Source: Eutreptiella sp. 'Long Island Sound 2002' (Eukaryota; Euglenozoa; Euglenophyceae; Eutreptiales; Eutreptiaceae). Taken from it: 64,000 nucleotides of DNA. Position 1 is the stretch's first letter; every line of letters begins with the position of its first letter. Where the stretch lies: assembly GCA_964036045.1 (NCBI GenBank), contig OZ038379.1, positions 115,347,604-115,411,603 of the forward strand, written 5' to 3'. The translations under genes were made by a program, and so were the position numbers. Under the pieces are notes generated by a model. That model was not told where the DNA came from and ran no database searches. It worked only from the letters and a program-made list of their open reading frames with translations. Shown here piece by piece: positions 1 through 11,004 of this stretch.

Positions 1-148
1 TGGATTGTGCATGGTACTGCTAGGCATCTGTGTGAAGGAGTTTTGTTCTATTTTTTGTGGAAATGCAGACCCTGGTGAGGGGTCGGACCATGGGAGTGAC
101 GGGTGGAAGGGGTACAGCAGGGGCTGGTCCTGGTATGGACCTTCTTTA
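1..148 (+). repeat. 3' end of the 5' LTR
   Basis: This segment matches 10727-10874 at roughly 93 percent by eye. Both copies end in gaccttcttta, after which the flanks diverge: a primer-binding site on the left, unrelated sequence on the right. The divergence between the two LTR ends implies that insertion was not recent. Confidence 0.85.
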
Positions 149-1274
149 TGGTAGCAGAGGAGTACCTGCCCCCTACCGCCGCACCGGGGACTTGGGCCCT
201 CATGAGCCCTGCCCAAGGACGCCCCAGGTGCAGATCATCGAGTCCGTGGAGTCGACGCCGGACTGGGAAGCCCGAGAAGAGAGAAGGTGCTCAGAACAGA
301 GAGCCCTTGCAGGACATGGGCTGGACATGGAGGACCTGGCCTCCATGTGTGAGAGGCAATGCCGCAAGGCTTGCAATCTCCGCTCCGCTGCGGAGGAACT
401 GGAGGAGACTGGCAGCAACGGCAGAGCCCGGCGTTACCGGAAGCGTGGGTCCCCAAAACCCGCGGCGGCAGCCAGGGCGATGGAGATGGATCCCAGCTCG
501 GTCAGGCTGTGGTCAGCCGCGGATTCCGAGGGGCATTCCGAGGGCTATTGGACAGCTTATGAGCACCCTTTGGAGTCAGAGGAGATGGCCAGACCGCCCA
601 AAAGGGCGAACACGGCCCCAGAACCCAGCCTAGAGCATGACGCCGAGGCGTTGGAGAGACCTGCCAGATCCAGAACGGCGCCTGTGGCCCGGCACACGGA
701 ACCGACGCGGGATAGCATGGGTGACACACCCATGGCGGAGGAGTCCGAGGCGCCAGGAACCGTGGGATGCGCTGGATCTGGTGGAAAGCACGTTGCGTGC
801 CACTGCGAGCACGTATCCTTCCTCATCGGCAAGTACCCAAAGATGGGGATGGATGCCATCGTGCAGCACCTCGACCGCCTGGACAACGGGAAGGACGGTC
901 TAGAGGAGGACGTCGCGGGGATCCTGGATGACCAGTCGGCAGCGGAGAGAGACATGGCGGAGCTGCGAGCGGAACAGGATCGGTACCGGGACAATCTGGA
1001 GCTGGCCCTGCAGAAGCAGCAGCGAGTGGTGGACAGCCTCCTCCACCTGGTCGAGGACATGTCGGGACGCCCGAAAAGGCTAGAGGAGCTACAGCCCCTC
1101 GCCTCGGGTCCAGAGCTCACGGCAAAGCCGGCCGCGGCAGAGCTGGTGGAGCGGGTTCAGACCCTCAAGAGCGCCATGGAGAAACCCATGGGCGGCCCTG
1201 CAGAGGCACCGTACACGCCTCCGCGTGTTGACCCGGGTGCGCTGCCGTTTGTTTCATGTTCAGCGAATCCATAA
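57..1274 (+). CDS. Gag-like N-terminal ORF of the chromovirus
   Basis: 405-codon open frame, rich in Glu, Arg and Ala. The C-terminal third (about residues 255-375) is charged and predicted by eye to be a coiled coil. Around residues 245-258 there is a Cys/His cluster (VACHCEHVSF) of unknown meaning. The first three Met codons fall inside the LTR, so the real start is uncertain and may lie further in. The frame ends just as the next Gag frame opens at 1256, which suggests an original single Gag joined by a frameshift. No catalytic domain is seen. Position and composition point to the matrix/linker part of Gag; this is inference. Confidence 0.55.
   Translation: MEMQTLVRGRTMGVTGGRGTAGAGPGMDLLYGSRGVPAPYRRTGDLGPHEPCPRTPQVQIIESVESTPDWEAREERRCSEQRALAGHGLDMEDLASMCERQCRKACNLRSAAEELEETGSNGRARRYRKRGSPKPAAAARAMEMDPSSVRLWSAADSEGHSEGYWTAYEHPLESEEMARPPKRANTAPEPSLEHDAEALERPARSRTAPVARHTEPTRDSMGDTPMAEESEAPGTVGCAGSGGKHVACHCEHVSFLIGKYPKMGMDAIVQHLDRLDNGKDGLEEDVAGILDDQSAAERDMAELRAEQDRYRDNLELALQKQQRVVDSLLHLVEDMSGRPKRLEELQPLASGPELTAKPAAAELVERVQTLKSAMEKPMGGPAEAPYTPPRVDPGALPFVSCSANP
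149..160 (+). promoter_or_regulatory. Primer-binding site, tRNA-iMet type
   Basis: tggtagcagagg begins directly after the LTR and agrees at 10 of 12 positions with TGGTATCAGAGC, the usual site complementary to the 3' end of initiator tRNA-Met in plant and algal LTR elements. It would prime minus-strand DNA synthesis. Confidence 0.7.
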
Positions 1275-3013
1275 TGCTCGGGGAGCAAACGGCACCGGCT
1301 GGGTCCATGCAGGAAGGGCGCGCAACCACGGACCTGAGGAGCCTGACGGTACAGATGTCCCATGCCGCCCAGGATTCACCGACCACCACAACTGGCCATG
1401 CAGTTTATGCGGAAGAGGAGATCCAGAGCCAGACCATGCAGGGGCGAACCATGGGAAGCGCCGACGAACATGGTCGAGGCCACCCAGGCGGAAATCTGTG
1501 GGTGAAGAACCCCTCTACGGGGATATGGACAGCCGGTGGAGCAAGTCCTTCCCGCATTCCAAACCCCATGGGTTCAGGCCCAACTGGACCGCACTCCATG
1601 GAGGACAGGGATGTACGGGGAGTGTACTCACACCCCCCGGCCACAGGTGGTATCCGTCTCGGTGGAGTGATGGCTGCGGATGTCGGAGACGCTATCAGGA
1701 TTGACGACCTCAGGGGAATCTAAATCCCCTACTACGATGGCAACCCCTCCAACCTGGATGACTTCATCCTGGATTGGGAGGACTTTGCCGAGGAGGTCGT
1801 TGGCGAGATGAGGGGAGCGCCAAGGGACAAGTGGGTATGCCGGGCATTCCCACACAGGCTGGCGGAGGACCTGAAGGAGGAGTTCAGGGATCAGATCCGC
1901 GAGGGAGTGATCCAGACGGAGCAGGCCTGCCTCCAGTGGCTGGAGGACGAAGAGCGAGTGGAAGCCCCCAACCAGAAGTTGGAGGATTTGTGGTCCATTC
2001 CGCTGCCGCTGGAGCGCGAGGAACTGAGGGTCCGAGAATGGAATCGGTACATCCGCAAGTACCGAAGAAGCCTCAAGCTGGTGGAGGACTGGAATGAGGC
2101 AAGCGAGATCCGCCACCTGCTGAAGGACGTCCTCCCGGGCCACTGGAAGAGGCGAGTGGAGGACGAGGAGAAGAAGAGAGCAAAGAAGTGCGTGGCCGTA
2201 CGGATCATGGCATGGGAGGACACCCACGCCGGAATAATGGAGTTCTTCTGGCGAAACCTCGGCGAGCCCAGCCGAATGTTGGGGTTGAAGAACGCCGTCT
2301 ACGTGGAGGTATTCGGCGACACCATGGAGCAAAGGCTGATTCGCCTCAACAACGTGGAGTGGAGGCGCGGAGAGCCGCTGAGGATGCAGGTCATCTTCGC
2401 CCGCATGAGCCTGGACGAGATCGTGAAGTACATCACGGTGGAGCTGAAGCTCAACGCCAAGAACGAGGCCCACGTGCAGAATCCACAAGGCCCAGGACAT
2501 CGAGGTCATCAAGAAGATCGCCACCAGCGAGAGGTCAAGGGGGACACAGTCGGCACCGCGGAAGAAGGGATTAGAAGCGGTCAAGATCTCTGGACCCCGA
2601 CCACCCCAGAGGATCATGAAGAAGCCCACCTCTTCGCGTTAGTAGCGCATAACATGAAGGAGAATGGGCAGGACACGTCCAGGTGGAACCGCCTGGATCC
2701 CAGGAACAAGAACCGCAAACAAGAACCGCGGAGGATCGGGAACCCGCCGCTCTCGTTCCGCGAGTACAGATCGCAGCACACGGGTTGCTGGGTCTGCTAC
2801 GGCAAGGGGAACAACCATGCACATGACCACCGGCATTGCAAGGTATATGAGGAGGACAAGAAGACCTACTTCGCCGCCCATCCCGACAGGAAGCCCAAGG
2901 AGCAACAAATTGCCGATTGGAAGGCAAAGGGCGGAGACGGTGGTAAAGGCCAAGGAAAGGGCCAAGGGAAAGGCGGAGGAAAAGGCTATGGTGGAGGACC
3001 CGGTCCAGACTGA
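1256..3013 (+). pseudogene. gag: Gag capsid-nucleocapsid, one in-frame stop
   Basis: Structural protein that would package element RNA. The frame is coherent from 1256 to 3013 apart from a TAA at 1721-1723. Directly after it, YYDGNPSNLDDFILDWEDF matches the start of the retrotransposon Gag capsid domain. A long helical region with many Arg/Glu follows to about 2470. Around 2480-2635 a neighbouring frame reads more naturally, which suggests two compensating indels. Near the C terminus CWVCYGKGNNHAHDHRHC is a CCHC-like zinc knuckle for nucleic-acid binding, followed by a Gly/Lys-rich tail of GKGQ repeats. The protease frame begins 210 bases downstream. Confidence 0.8.
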
Positions 3014-3223
3014 CGCGTGAGGTCGATCGAGGAGGTTGCTGAGGACATGTTGAGGACGTTGGGGGAACTCAAAGCCCAGCAACGTGGTGGACAAAGTCTG
3101 AGCGGATCGCATTAGGAGGGAGCTGCGGCAGGCCATGTCTAGAGGAGCCCCCACGGGGGTGGGACTTCGGAGGTCTCTCCTCCGTAAATTAGTGGAAATT
3201 CAGAGAAGACGAAGGCATATCTG

Positions 3224-3889
3224 GTGCCGAAGAAGGCTCCAGAACCACTGAGTTTCCCCACTCCGAACCCCTGGAGCGCCCTGCCAAGGGAAATTTATTT
3301 GGGCAAGGGACGTGGCAAGAAAGAAGGAGCGACCACGGAGAGCCCCGTGGACGGGCAAGACCAGCCCAAGATCTACACCATCCGTTACCATACCTTCGAA
3401 GTCCTGATGCAACCGGATCTGCTAGAGTTGCATGCCGTGAGAGTCGTCCATACACCGCTTGGTGACAAGCGGCAGTTGCACTTGAAGGTGCGTGTACGGT
3501 GCGGACAAGAGGAGTTGGTGGTAGATGTGTTGGTCGATACGGGTGCCAAGGTGAGCCTGGTCCGGAGAGAGTTCTTCAAGGAGGAATCCCTGCAGCCCAG
3601 CCGTAGACCGGTACGCCTGGAGGTGGCCAATGGAGAGATTATGGGTGGTGGCACCCATGAGGCCACTATCAGTATGGAATTCTGCGAGCATGAGCGCTTG
3701 AACCGCCCTGATTTGGCGAAAAGAAGCACTATATCCGGGAACTTCTATGTGGCCGACATTACTGATTGGGATATGATCATGGGGTATGACTTCGTGGTGG
3801 GACGTCCCCATCGTGCAACGCTGGTCCGGGGGGATGATGAATGCCTCACATGGCTGTCCACGGACTATGCATGCGGATCATCCCAATAA
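3224..3889 (+). CDS. Retropepsin-like aspartic protease
   Basis: 221-codon frame. VDVLVDTGAKVSLVRREFF (Asp-Thr-Gly at residues 105-107) is the active-site loop of a retropepsin, which works as a homodimer to cut the polyprotein. DMIMGYDFV near residues 186-194 corresponds to the conserved flap-distal motif ahead of the C terminus. The N-terminal 90 residues are Pro/Lys-rich and link to Gag. The frame is intact and in the same register as the downstream domain at 3923. Good agreement with Ty3-type proteases, so function is confident; activity in this copy is moot because the polyprotein is broken elsewhere. Confidence 0.88.
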   Translation: MPKKAPEPLSFPTPNPWSALPREIYLGKGRGKKEGATTESPVDGQDQPKIYTIRYHTFEVLMQPDLLELHAVRVVHTPLGDKRQLHLKVRVRCGQEELVVDVLVDTGAKVSLVRREFFKEESLQPSRRPVRLEVANGEIMGGGTHEATISMEFCEHERLNRPDLAKRSTISGNFYVADITDWDMIMGYDFVVGRPHRATLVRGDDECLTWLSTDYACGSSQ

Positions 3890-3922
3890 AATGCTGAGGA
3901 AGAGGATCGGATCGTCCGAGCG

Positions 3923-4633
3923 GTGCAAGCTGTGGGTACCAAGTCCAGAGGAGACCGCAGAGTTCAGCTCACGGAGTATGGGATGGCACCGCAAGTGTAT
4001 GACAGAATGATCCAGACGCTGGGAGCCGAAGCGCCCGAGACGGACGTCTTCGCTTCCCGGGGTGCCCTAATTTTGCGGAAGTGTAGGAGGCATTGGCAAC
4101 GAGGAGACTCAGCCTGGCACAGGCATTGGGGTTTGAAGGAGTGGGGGCCCATGTATTGGCATGGCTCCCTGCAAAATACCAGGCGTACGGTGGAGAAGAT
4201 CGTCGTGGATAGGGCGAAGGGGATCCTGGTCATAACCGGCATAGGGTCCAGCCCATGTCCGCTGGAGGGTCTCAAGTCGACGCTGGACTCCATCACTCTC
4301 AACGAGATGTCATTCGGGCCGAAGGAGGAGTTGTTCATCGACGCCAAGGGTGTATCAATGCCATCCCCGGGTCAAGCGTGGGGTACCAAGGCTTCCCTGG
4401 TGGATGGGGCACAAGCCCAGCCCACAGGTGATGAAGCATTCATTCGTAAGGTTGAGGCGGTGCCCATGCGGGTCATGTTTGAGCACAAGGAGGGGACGGC
4501 CCTGCCAATCGATGGCATTGACGTCCTGTCCCACGCCGAGATCGACGACGTCGTCACCTACATGCGGATGAAGATGCACGACCGTGTGGCAGCCAAGAAG
4601 AGGCGGGCCATGGGCACATCTCCGCATTGGTGA
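3923..4633 (+). CDS. Extra domain between protease and RT
   Basis: 236-codon open frame filling the space where most Ty3 elements run directly from protease to RT. It contains a Tyr/Gly/Trp-rich block: ETDVFASRGALILRKCRRHW, then DSAWHRHWGLKEWGPMYWHG, then ILVITGIG. The D-x-F-A-S...D-A-W...W pattern resembles the segment that follows RNase H in DIRS-type elements; the similarity is by eye and not a database match. The second half has no motif I recognise. It is in frame 2 like the protease and RT. It may be a structural or recruited domain specific to this family. Confidence 0.6.
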   Translation: MQAVGTKSRGDRRVQLTEYGMAPQVYDRMIQTLGAEAPETDVFASRGALILRKCRRHWQRGDSAWHRHWGLKEWGPMYWHGSLQNTRRTVEKIVVDRAKGILVITGIGSSPCPLEGLKSTLDSITLNEMSFGPKEELFIDAKGVSMPSPGQAWGTKASLVDGAQAQPTGDEAFIRKVEAVPMRVMFEHKEGTALPIDGIDVLSHAEIDDVVTYMRMKMHDRVAAKKRRAMGTSPHW

Positions 4634-4816
4634 GATGACAAGATGTTGGTCACCGCCAAGTACGAGAAGGATGAGTTCGTGGCGAGGGTCATGGATCTCA
4701 TCGCGGACCAATACGATGGTCCGGTTAAGTCGGACCCGCCGACATCGGATTTTCCAAGAATGGGTGCCGATAACGACAAGAACCAGGCCGATGCCACAAA
4801 TTTATAAAGATTATCG

Positions 4817-5665
4817 GTGGGAGGAGCTCCCCACGACGATGAAGAGGGCATATCGGACGAGGAGAAGCCGGACTCGGATCCAGAAGAGGCCTGTACCGCA
4901 GTGCGGTCCGTTGTATCGATACCGAAGCAAGCGGCAGAAGAGGCCCAGGAGAATCCGAAGGTCGCCGAGCTGAAGGAGAGGCTGATAAATGTCTATCCGC
5001 GGCTATTCAGCTGCGTCGCCAACAAGAAGCCTCCAGATCGTGGGAGGTTTGGTACAGCGAAGATCAAGCTGAAGCCGAACCCCAAGATCTATCGTCATCG
5101 GGAGTACCAACTTCAGGGCGATCGGGCCGAGGCCATGAAGAAGTTGTTGGCTGAGTTTATTGAGCGGGGCTGGATCGAACCCTCTGACAGTGAGTGGGCC
5201 AGCCCAGCCTTAATGGTGCCCAAGAAAGAGAAGGGCGAGTGGAGGTTGGTGGTGCATTACAGGGGTTTGAACGAGCAAACCGAGCACGACTCGTACTCGC
5301 TTCCTCTGATCAACACCATCCTCCAGAAACAACAGAAAAAGCGGATCTTCACGGTGTTAGACCTGAAACAAGGCTATCACCAGATGCCGCTACATCCGGA
5401 CTCCAGGCCATGCACAGCGATGTCGACGCCGCTGGGGCCCATGCAGTGGAAAGTGGTGCCTATGGGCGCCAAGAATGGCAACGCCGCTTTCCAGCGCATG
5501 ATGGAGGACCTACTCGGTCCTGTCCCGGACTGTGCCGACCCCTTTATGGATGACGTGATCATCGGGTCCGGCACGGAGGACATGAGAAGGATCTGCACCG
5601 AGTGCTCAGTGAGCTGGACAAGCACAACATGGTGTGCAAGCCCAATAAAGCCTCACTCTTCGTGA
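4817..5665 (+). CDS. Reverse transcriptase, fingers and palm
   Basis: Copies element RNA into DNA. RT blocks appear in order: EFIERGWIEPSDSEWASPAL and KKEKGEWRLVVHYRGLN (fingers), TVLDLKQGYHQMPL with the first catalytic Asp near 5360, a strand-loop at VPMGAKNGNAAFQRMM, and FMDD at 5543-5554, the form of the YxDD box here. The N-terminal 60 residues are acidic and probably linker. The true RT frame leaves this ORF near 5590 and continues in the frame of the next entry, so the last 25 or so residues are out of frame. Strong family match. Confidence 0.92.
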   Translation: MGGAPHDDEEGISDEEKPDSDPEEACTAVRSVVSIPKQAAEEAQENPKVAELKERLINVYPRLFSCVANKKPPDRGRFGTAKIKLKPNPKIYRHREYQLQGDRAEAMKKLLAEFIERGWIEPSDSEWASPALMVPKKEKGEWRLVVHYRGLNEQTEHDSYSLPLINTILQKQQKKRIFTVLDLKQGYHQMPLHPDSRPCTAMSTPLGPMQWKVVPMGAKNGNAAFQRMMEDLLGPVPDCADPFMDDVIIGSGTEDMRRICTECSVSWTSTTWCASPIKPHSS

Positions 5666-6384
5666 AGGAAGTGGAGTTCGCGGGTCACGTGGTTGGTCAC
5701 GGGCAACGCCGTCCCGTGCCTGGGAAGCTGGCTTCCCTGCACCACTGGGAGAAGCCCCAGAACATCAGCGAACTCCGATCCTTCATGGGGTTCTGCAACT
5801 ACTATTCGGGCTATGTCCGGATGTATGCAGAACTATCGGGGCCGCTGCACAAGATGCTGCAGGTGGGCAAGTTCGATGGCCGGAAGGGGAGCAAGAAGAA
5901 GCGTGCCTGGACCTTTGAAGCCGAAGATGCGTTCAGCCGCCTGAAGGAGCGACTCCCGGGGCAGCTGGGGCTATTCCTGGTCGACCCTGACAAGGGATTC
6001 GTGCTACGGACGGACGCCTCGGACTATGCTGCAGGCGCAGTCCTCGAGCAGATCCGGGACGACGGGTCACACGTACCCGTGGCGCTTTGGAGCCAGATCC
6101 TAGCCGAGGGCCAACGCCGAACCTGGACCGCGAGGGAGAAGGAGACATATGCCATTGTTTGTGCGCTCAGGAAGTGGTCTGGCCACATCGGATTGCAACC
6201 GGAAGTGGTTTGTACGGACCATCAGACCTTGCAGAGCTGGCACAAAGAGCACGTCGACACCCCCTCGGGACCGGCGGCAAGGAGGGCCCGATGGCATGAG
6301 ACGTTCGCCAAGTTCGACCTCAGCGTCCTGTATGTCCCGGGGAAGGACAACACTGTGGCAGATTGCCTCAGTCGATGGGCCTAA
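5602..6384 (+). CDS. RT thumb/connection and RNase H
   Basis: Continues the reverse transcriptase after a one-base shift near 5590. The thumb and connection carry the typical block HWEKPQNISELRSFMGFCNY. RNase H follows: RTDASDYAAGAVLEQ (first Asp), TWTAREKETYAIVCAL (Glu), VVCTDHQTLQSW (Asp) and YVPGKDNTVADCLSRW (last Asp). These are the four acidic positions of Ty3 RNase H, which degrades the RNA strand of the hybrid. The frame ends 19 bases before the integrase ORF, in the same register, so a single stop separates them. Confidence 0.92.
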   Translation: MLSELDKHNMVCKPNKASLFVKEVEFAGHVVGHGQRRPVPGKLASLHHWEKPQNISELRSFMGFCNYYSGYVRMYAELSGPLHKMLQVGKFDGRKGSKKKRAWTFEAEDAFSRLKERLPGQLGLFLVDPDKGFVLRTDASDYAAGAVLEQIRDDGSHVPVALWSQILAEGQRRTWTAREKETYAIVCALRKWSGHIGLQPEVVCTDHQTLQSWHKEHVDTPSGPAARRARWHETFAKFDLSVLYVPGKDNTVADCLSRWA

Positions 6385-6402
6385 CCCGCGGGCAAGGCTT
6401 GG

Positions 6403-8154
6403 ATGGACATATCCAGCCATGGGGACGCCGAGGAAATCAAGGAGGCCAAGCGCATCATAAAGATGGAGAAGGCCATGGAGCAAGAGGGGGTCAAGTGCTT
6501 TGTGGTGATGGCAAACCGTACGGACCTGGCCAAGTTCCGGGGCGCCCGAGTCCAAGCTATTCGAGGGGAAACCCTCGAGCAGTGGATGGTGGCCCCTGTA
6601 GAGCTAGTCAGGTCGGTGCTCACAGAGGACTGGTCGGATGACTATGCAGCATCCGATCACTGGAGTAAGTACTGGAATGCCGTGAGCGCCCCGTCGGACG
6701 AAGAATGGCCTGAGGGCTTGTCCGAGGATGGGGACAAACTGTTTCTCAAGGACAAGCTATTGGTCCCTGAGAACCGAATGGAGGAGCTCATTGACCACTC
6801 GCATAACGCGCAGCTCATGCATCCTGGTCGGGACAAGATGCAGCAGGACCTGGAGTGGCGCTTCAAGTTCCCACCGGGCTACGCCCTCCTGGACAAGTAC
6901 TGCAGCGACTGCGCTGTGTGTCGGGCCACGAAGAGACCCAACCACTCCACAGCTGGCAACCCGGTGTATACGGCTATACCGGAAGCCCCTATGCGGTCCG
7001 TGGCCATGGATGTATACGCCATGCCTGAGGTCACCGTGGAAGGGGAGATCTACGACTGTGTCATCCTGGCGGTGGACAGGCACAGCGGGTATATCGTGGC
7101 AGTCTCGGGCAAGAAGTCCAAGAAGAAGGCCAAGAAGGACATGCATGGAGTCGGGCTGCAGGCCAAGACCGTCGCCGACGCCATGATCAGGCATTAGCTG
7201 ACGATTTTTGGTGTCCCAGCTGTCATCTGCAGCGATCGGGGCAGTCATTTTGTGGGGACGTGGTTCAAGACGATTTGCAAGCACATGGGGATTCGGCACG
7301 CCAACACCGTGGCGTACCACAGCCGGTCGAATGACTGGGCTGAGGTGGCCGGGCGGCGGATGTTGGAGAAGTTCTGCCAGCTGCACATTGACGAACCGGG
7401 CCGGAACTGGTATAATTTGCTGTGGAGAGTACTCCAGGCGTACCATGACCTTCCGGGCCCCACTGGACTGTCGCCCCATCGTATCCTGTTCCTGCGGGAT
7501 CGAGTGTCACGCAATCTCCCGTGGTTGAACCATGGCAAAGTGGCCCGGGATGCGAACGCTATGATGGCTGAGGTGGACGACACGGCGGCCAAGGTGTGCA
7601 AGGCACTTCAGGAGGAGCATGAGAAGAGGGCCAAGTACTTCAAGCAGGGAAAAGTCCAGAAATATGCTCTCCAAGACACCATATGGGTGGAGCGGCACCA
7701 CAAGGATGTCCTGTCCAGGCATCGGCAGGCATCTTGGTATGTGCCGGGGGTAATCGTGTGGAAGGTCGGGCAGGATGTGTATGCGGTTCGTGTGGGAGAT
7801 AACAAGATCCTGGACCGCCACCACACCCAGCTTCGTCCCCGAGCACCAGACCCCAGCAGACGTCCCGTCACCTTCGAGTTCACGGCCGGCGATGTGGACT
7901 CGGACGACGAGGGTGAGGACGACGACTTCACCGCTGAGAGGATCCTGGCGGACAAGCCGGACCCGGGGACGCCTGGGGGGAGGCTTTATAAAGTCGGTTG
8001 GAAGGGATTCGCCGCACCTAGGGATTTGTGGCAGCCTCCGAGCAGCTTTCTGCCGAGGTACACCACGGTCTGGATGGAGTATCCGAAGAAGAAGAACATT
8101 TCTTTGGATGTCAAGGACGTGTTGGTCCATTTGGTGGCTGCAGTAGCACCGTAA
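6403..8154 (+). pseudogene. Integrase with C-terminal chromodomain, one stop
   Basis: Integrates the DNA copy. A His-Cys zinc finger (HSHNAQLMH ... CSDCAVC, about 6800-6930) precedes the RNase H-fold core. The catalytic residues are visible as Asp at 7009 (AMDVYAM), Asp at 7234 (ICSDRGSHF) and Glu at 7342 (DWAEVAG), giving the D-D-35-E spacing. A TAG at 7195-7197 interrupts the frame between the first and second Asp. After a basic C-terminal domain, FTAERILADKPDP ... YKVGWKGF ... LWQPP (about 7930-8040) is a chromodomain, a reader of histone marks that directs insertion in chromoviruses. The frame ends at 8154. Confidence 0.9.
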
Positions 8155-10874
8155 TGGATTCCCCTTTGGCATTTCTGTTTGTTTTTGTGCTTGGGAGACG
8201 GGTGAGGGCGTTCATCCGGGGAATTTTGGGCCTTGATTGGCCGTATACCCCCTTCACTTGATCTCCAGATATATATTTCATTGTGGTATACTTTTTTAGG
8301 TCGACCGACGACGTTTCTCTATCTTTGATCCCCTTGGTCCATGTTGTAGATCAAGAGGAGACCGGATATGGCGTAGGGCACCGATTATGAGTGTCCTCAC
8401 CCCTCCTTTGGGGCATGGGGGACGCCTACAACGTGTGTGGGGCCTCCATGTGTCGTTGGGACATGGGGGAGGGATTTGCAGCCCATTGGGGTCCTCCCGT
8501 CCTCTCTTCGATGACTTCCGAGCGGATACAACGCTCTGAGAAGGGGGCCGAAGCCGGTTCGGACCCCCGTGGGCTTCCTGGGGTCACTTGGGTTGTGTAT
8601 CTATGTGCCGGCAAGCCGCCATTGGCTGATATCATACTCTCTCATCCACCTGACCTAGCCTGATGGGATAGTGTGATAGGTTTGGCCATTCCAGCTATGA
8701 CCGGCCCTATTCAGTACCGAGGCGCCGCCAGCTGACATTTATATATCAGAATATCAGGAATCAACAGGGTTTTTTTATCATAATGTTTCCGTGATTTTTC
8801 AGCCTTTCGTTCTGATTGTCAATGCATCGGCGACTGTCAGTTGGCTCGCGATTTTGCGGTAACCGATTGGTTAACTGTTTTTTACAGATATTTTGGCAGA
8901 AACCCCAATGAAGGGTCAGATTTCATCAGTAAAGGGTTCGTTGCTTCCGCAATTTTCGTATTATACACTCGCAAAATTAATCTGATTTTTTCAGACATTC
9001 AGAATCGGATTTTCGACTTCGACATCGCCGCACTTGATATGATGAATCTCGAGTGGTCATACATTTTTCCCCGATCACAAATCAACCTTCCTTTTGTTGT
9101 GTCCTTCATTTTGCTTGGAGATATAGTCGAAACAAAAGTGATTCGTGAGGCCACTTTGAAGAATCATTTCTCCGGCTCATATCAATTGTGAGAATTGGGT
9201 TGGAACTACCTTGGTCTCAACTTAATTTGGGAAGCATCAAACGCCTTTGGTGTGTACAGATGACGGGTGTAGCAAGAAATAATGGCCAAGAGGGTAGAAA
9301 GTGGTTTACCACTCTTGGGCCATGCAACCGAATATTTTATTGCGACTTTCGAGTGTACTGCATGAGTGTTGGGGTTGCATAGAAACTTTTCTTGGCTTCC
9401 TACGTATTTTTAACGTGACGTTATGTCCATGGAGGGGCATGGCATATCATGGTGGGAGCCACGTTTTGAGGGTATGTGTTACATGCATGGTATGTGCTTC
9501 GATATGCTCACGCCCATGTCATATATCTCCGTTTGTAGGAAGATATATGAAGTCATACGTGGCAAGGGCTTCGCCCATGTCCCAATGGTGAACTCCATAG
9601 CGCTAGACTAAGTCTACCGCTCATATAGTGCATGTGGGAATGGTTACAGAGCGACCCACAAGCGCCACTATCAATTTTCCCATTTTCATGGTGCGTGTTG
9701 GGAGGACGTTCGAAGGTGTCCCTATGCGTCCATGTGGGGATCCAAGTGGGAAGACTGTTTGCAAATGGTCCCAAGCGATTGTGTTTTGAATCATATGTTG
9801 ATACCATGGGTGAGCGAAGTTATATACTATTGTAATTATCTTGAATTTGGCATTATTTGCTTGTTTTTGACCTCATTTTATGCTCATTTTTGTATTTTAT
9901 GTGCTCAACTGGTCGGCTAACAGTATAGTGCCTAGAAATCTGTGAACTATGATATGTTGCTTGAATGTTGGCGGATGCTTCGGTGTTGCACCTCACAATA
10001 TGCCGGATCACATGGTCACTTTGGCGTGGCACGCAAGGCCTCACAAAAACGGGTCTCAAATTCATGGGTTGACTTGTGAAGCATGTCATGTACATAACTT
10101 GAGGGGTTTCGGAGCCAATGATGGGATATTCTTGGGCATGGATCTTTGGTCTATGTCCACCTCTGTATACTACTTTTCTGGTTTGACACATGCATGGAGC
10201 ATTTGAATATTTGCCGTATGCATTTTTGAGTATATAAATGAATTTTGGGCACTATGGTGTGATTTGCCTGCTTTTGCTAGGTTATGAGGTCATGAGGTCA
10301 TCTTCATGGGGCAGTTCTCCAAGCCCATTCGACCCCAAGTCCAACCGAGGTTATGACAGGGTGGGGCATGGTCCTGAGTGCTCTTCTAGGCCATGACACG
10401 CCACCTCCCGTTTTGGGCTAGGATTTGGAGGCTTTGGAGTGAACACATTTTTGGGGTTTATGTAGTGACCTTTGACACATGGTATTTAGCCATCTTTTTT
10501 GACTGGGTTCAGGGCATCATGTTGGTGAGTCAAGGGAAGGTCTTGAGTCCAGGGAATGAGGGGTCTATGGCTGTGATTCTGTACGTTTCCATCTTTCCCC
10601 AACTTTGCTTTATTTGTGTTCATATGCCAATTTCAGGGCTTTCCTCTTTGGTGCACTTCTTGTACATGCCCGCCACCATGAGACAACTGGTGTGCTGAAT
10701 GAAAGCCCGCAGTGTGGATTTGGATTTGGATTGTGCATGGTACTGCTAGAGATCTGTGTGAAGGAGTTTTTTTCTATTTCTTGTGGAAATGCAGACCCTG
10801 GTGAGGAGCAGGACCATGGGAGTGACAGGTGGAAGGGGTACAGCAGGGGCCGGTCCTGGTAGAGACCTTCTTTA
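8155..10874 (+). repeat. 3' untranslated region and 3' LTR
   Basis: The right end of the LTR is fixed at 10874 by its match to the window start. The left edge cannot be placed because the matching 5' LTR lies outside the window; a purine run at 8465-8474 (gggggaggga) is one possible polypurine tract. The stretch is AT-richer than the coding part and has no ORF with a recognisable domain. It should carry the promoter and polyadenylation signals of the element. Confidence 0.6.
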
Positions 10875-11004
10875 CTGGGTACTACACACAACGCACAGTT
10901 CCAGATCGTTACTGCGGCGGGCAGCCTTCAAGAAATTCTGTTTGCAGATGCCTGGCCACGACCTAGGGCTGGACTAGTACCCTGTTCCACCGTGCCCGAC
11001 AACA

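Larger units (their letters stand above)
1..10874 (+). mobile_element. Ty3/gypsy chromovirus, 5' end cut by window
   Basis: LTR retrotransposon. The last 148 bases of an LTR at the window start recur at 10727-10874 with about 11 differences, and the stretch between encodes Gag, aspartic protease, reverse transcriptase, RNase H, integrase and a chromodomain in that order. Integrase after RT-RNase H is the Ty3/gypsy order, and the C-terminal chromodomain defines chromoviruses, which use it to target chromatin. A primer-binding site follows the left LTR. The coding part is broken by a frameshift between the two Gag frames, in-frame stops at 1721 and 7195, and a frameshift near 5590, so this copy cannot make its polyprotein. 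The start of the element and its target-site duplication lie outside the window. Confidence 0.93.

Noticed and set aside
1628-2629. Minus-strand ORF of 333 codons opposite Gag
   Set aside because: The plus strand has recognisable Gag and zinc-knuckle text over the same bases; the reverse frame is Leu/His-rich with no domain, as expected of a shadow of GC-biased coding sequence.
7507-8172. Minus-strand ORF of 221 codons opposite the integrase C terminus
   Set aside because: Shadow of the integrase-chromodomain frame, which has clear motifs on the plus strand.
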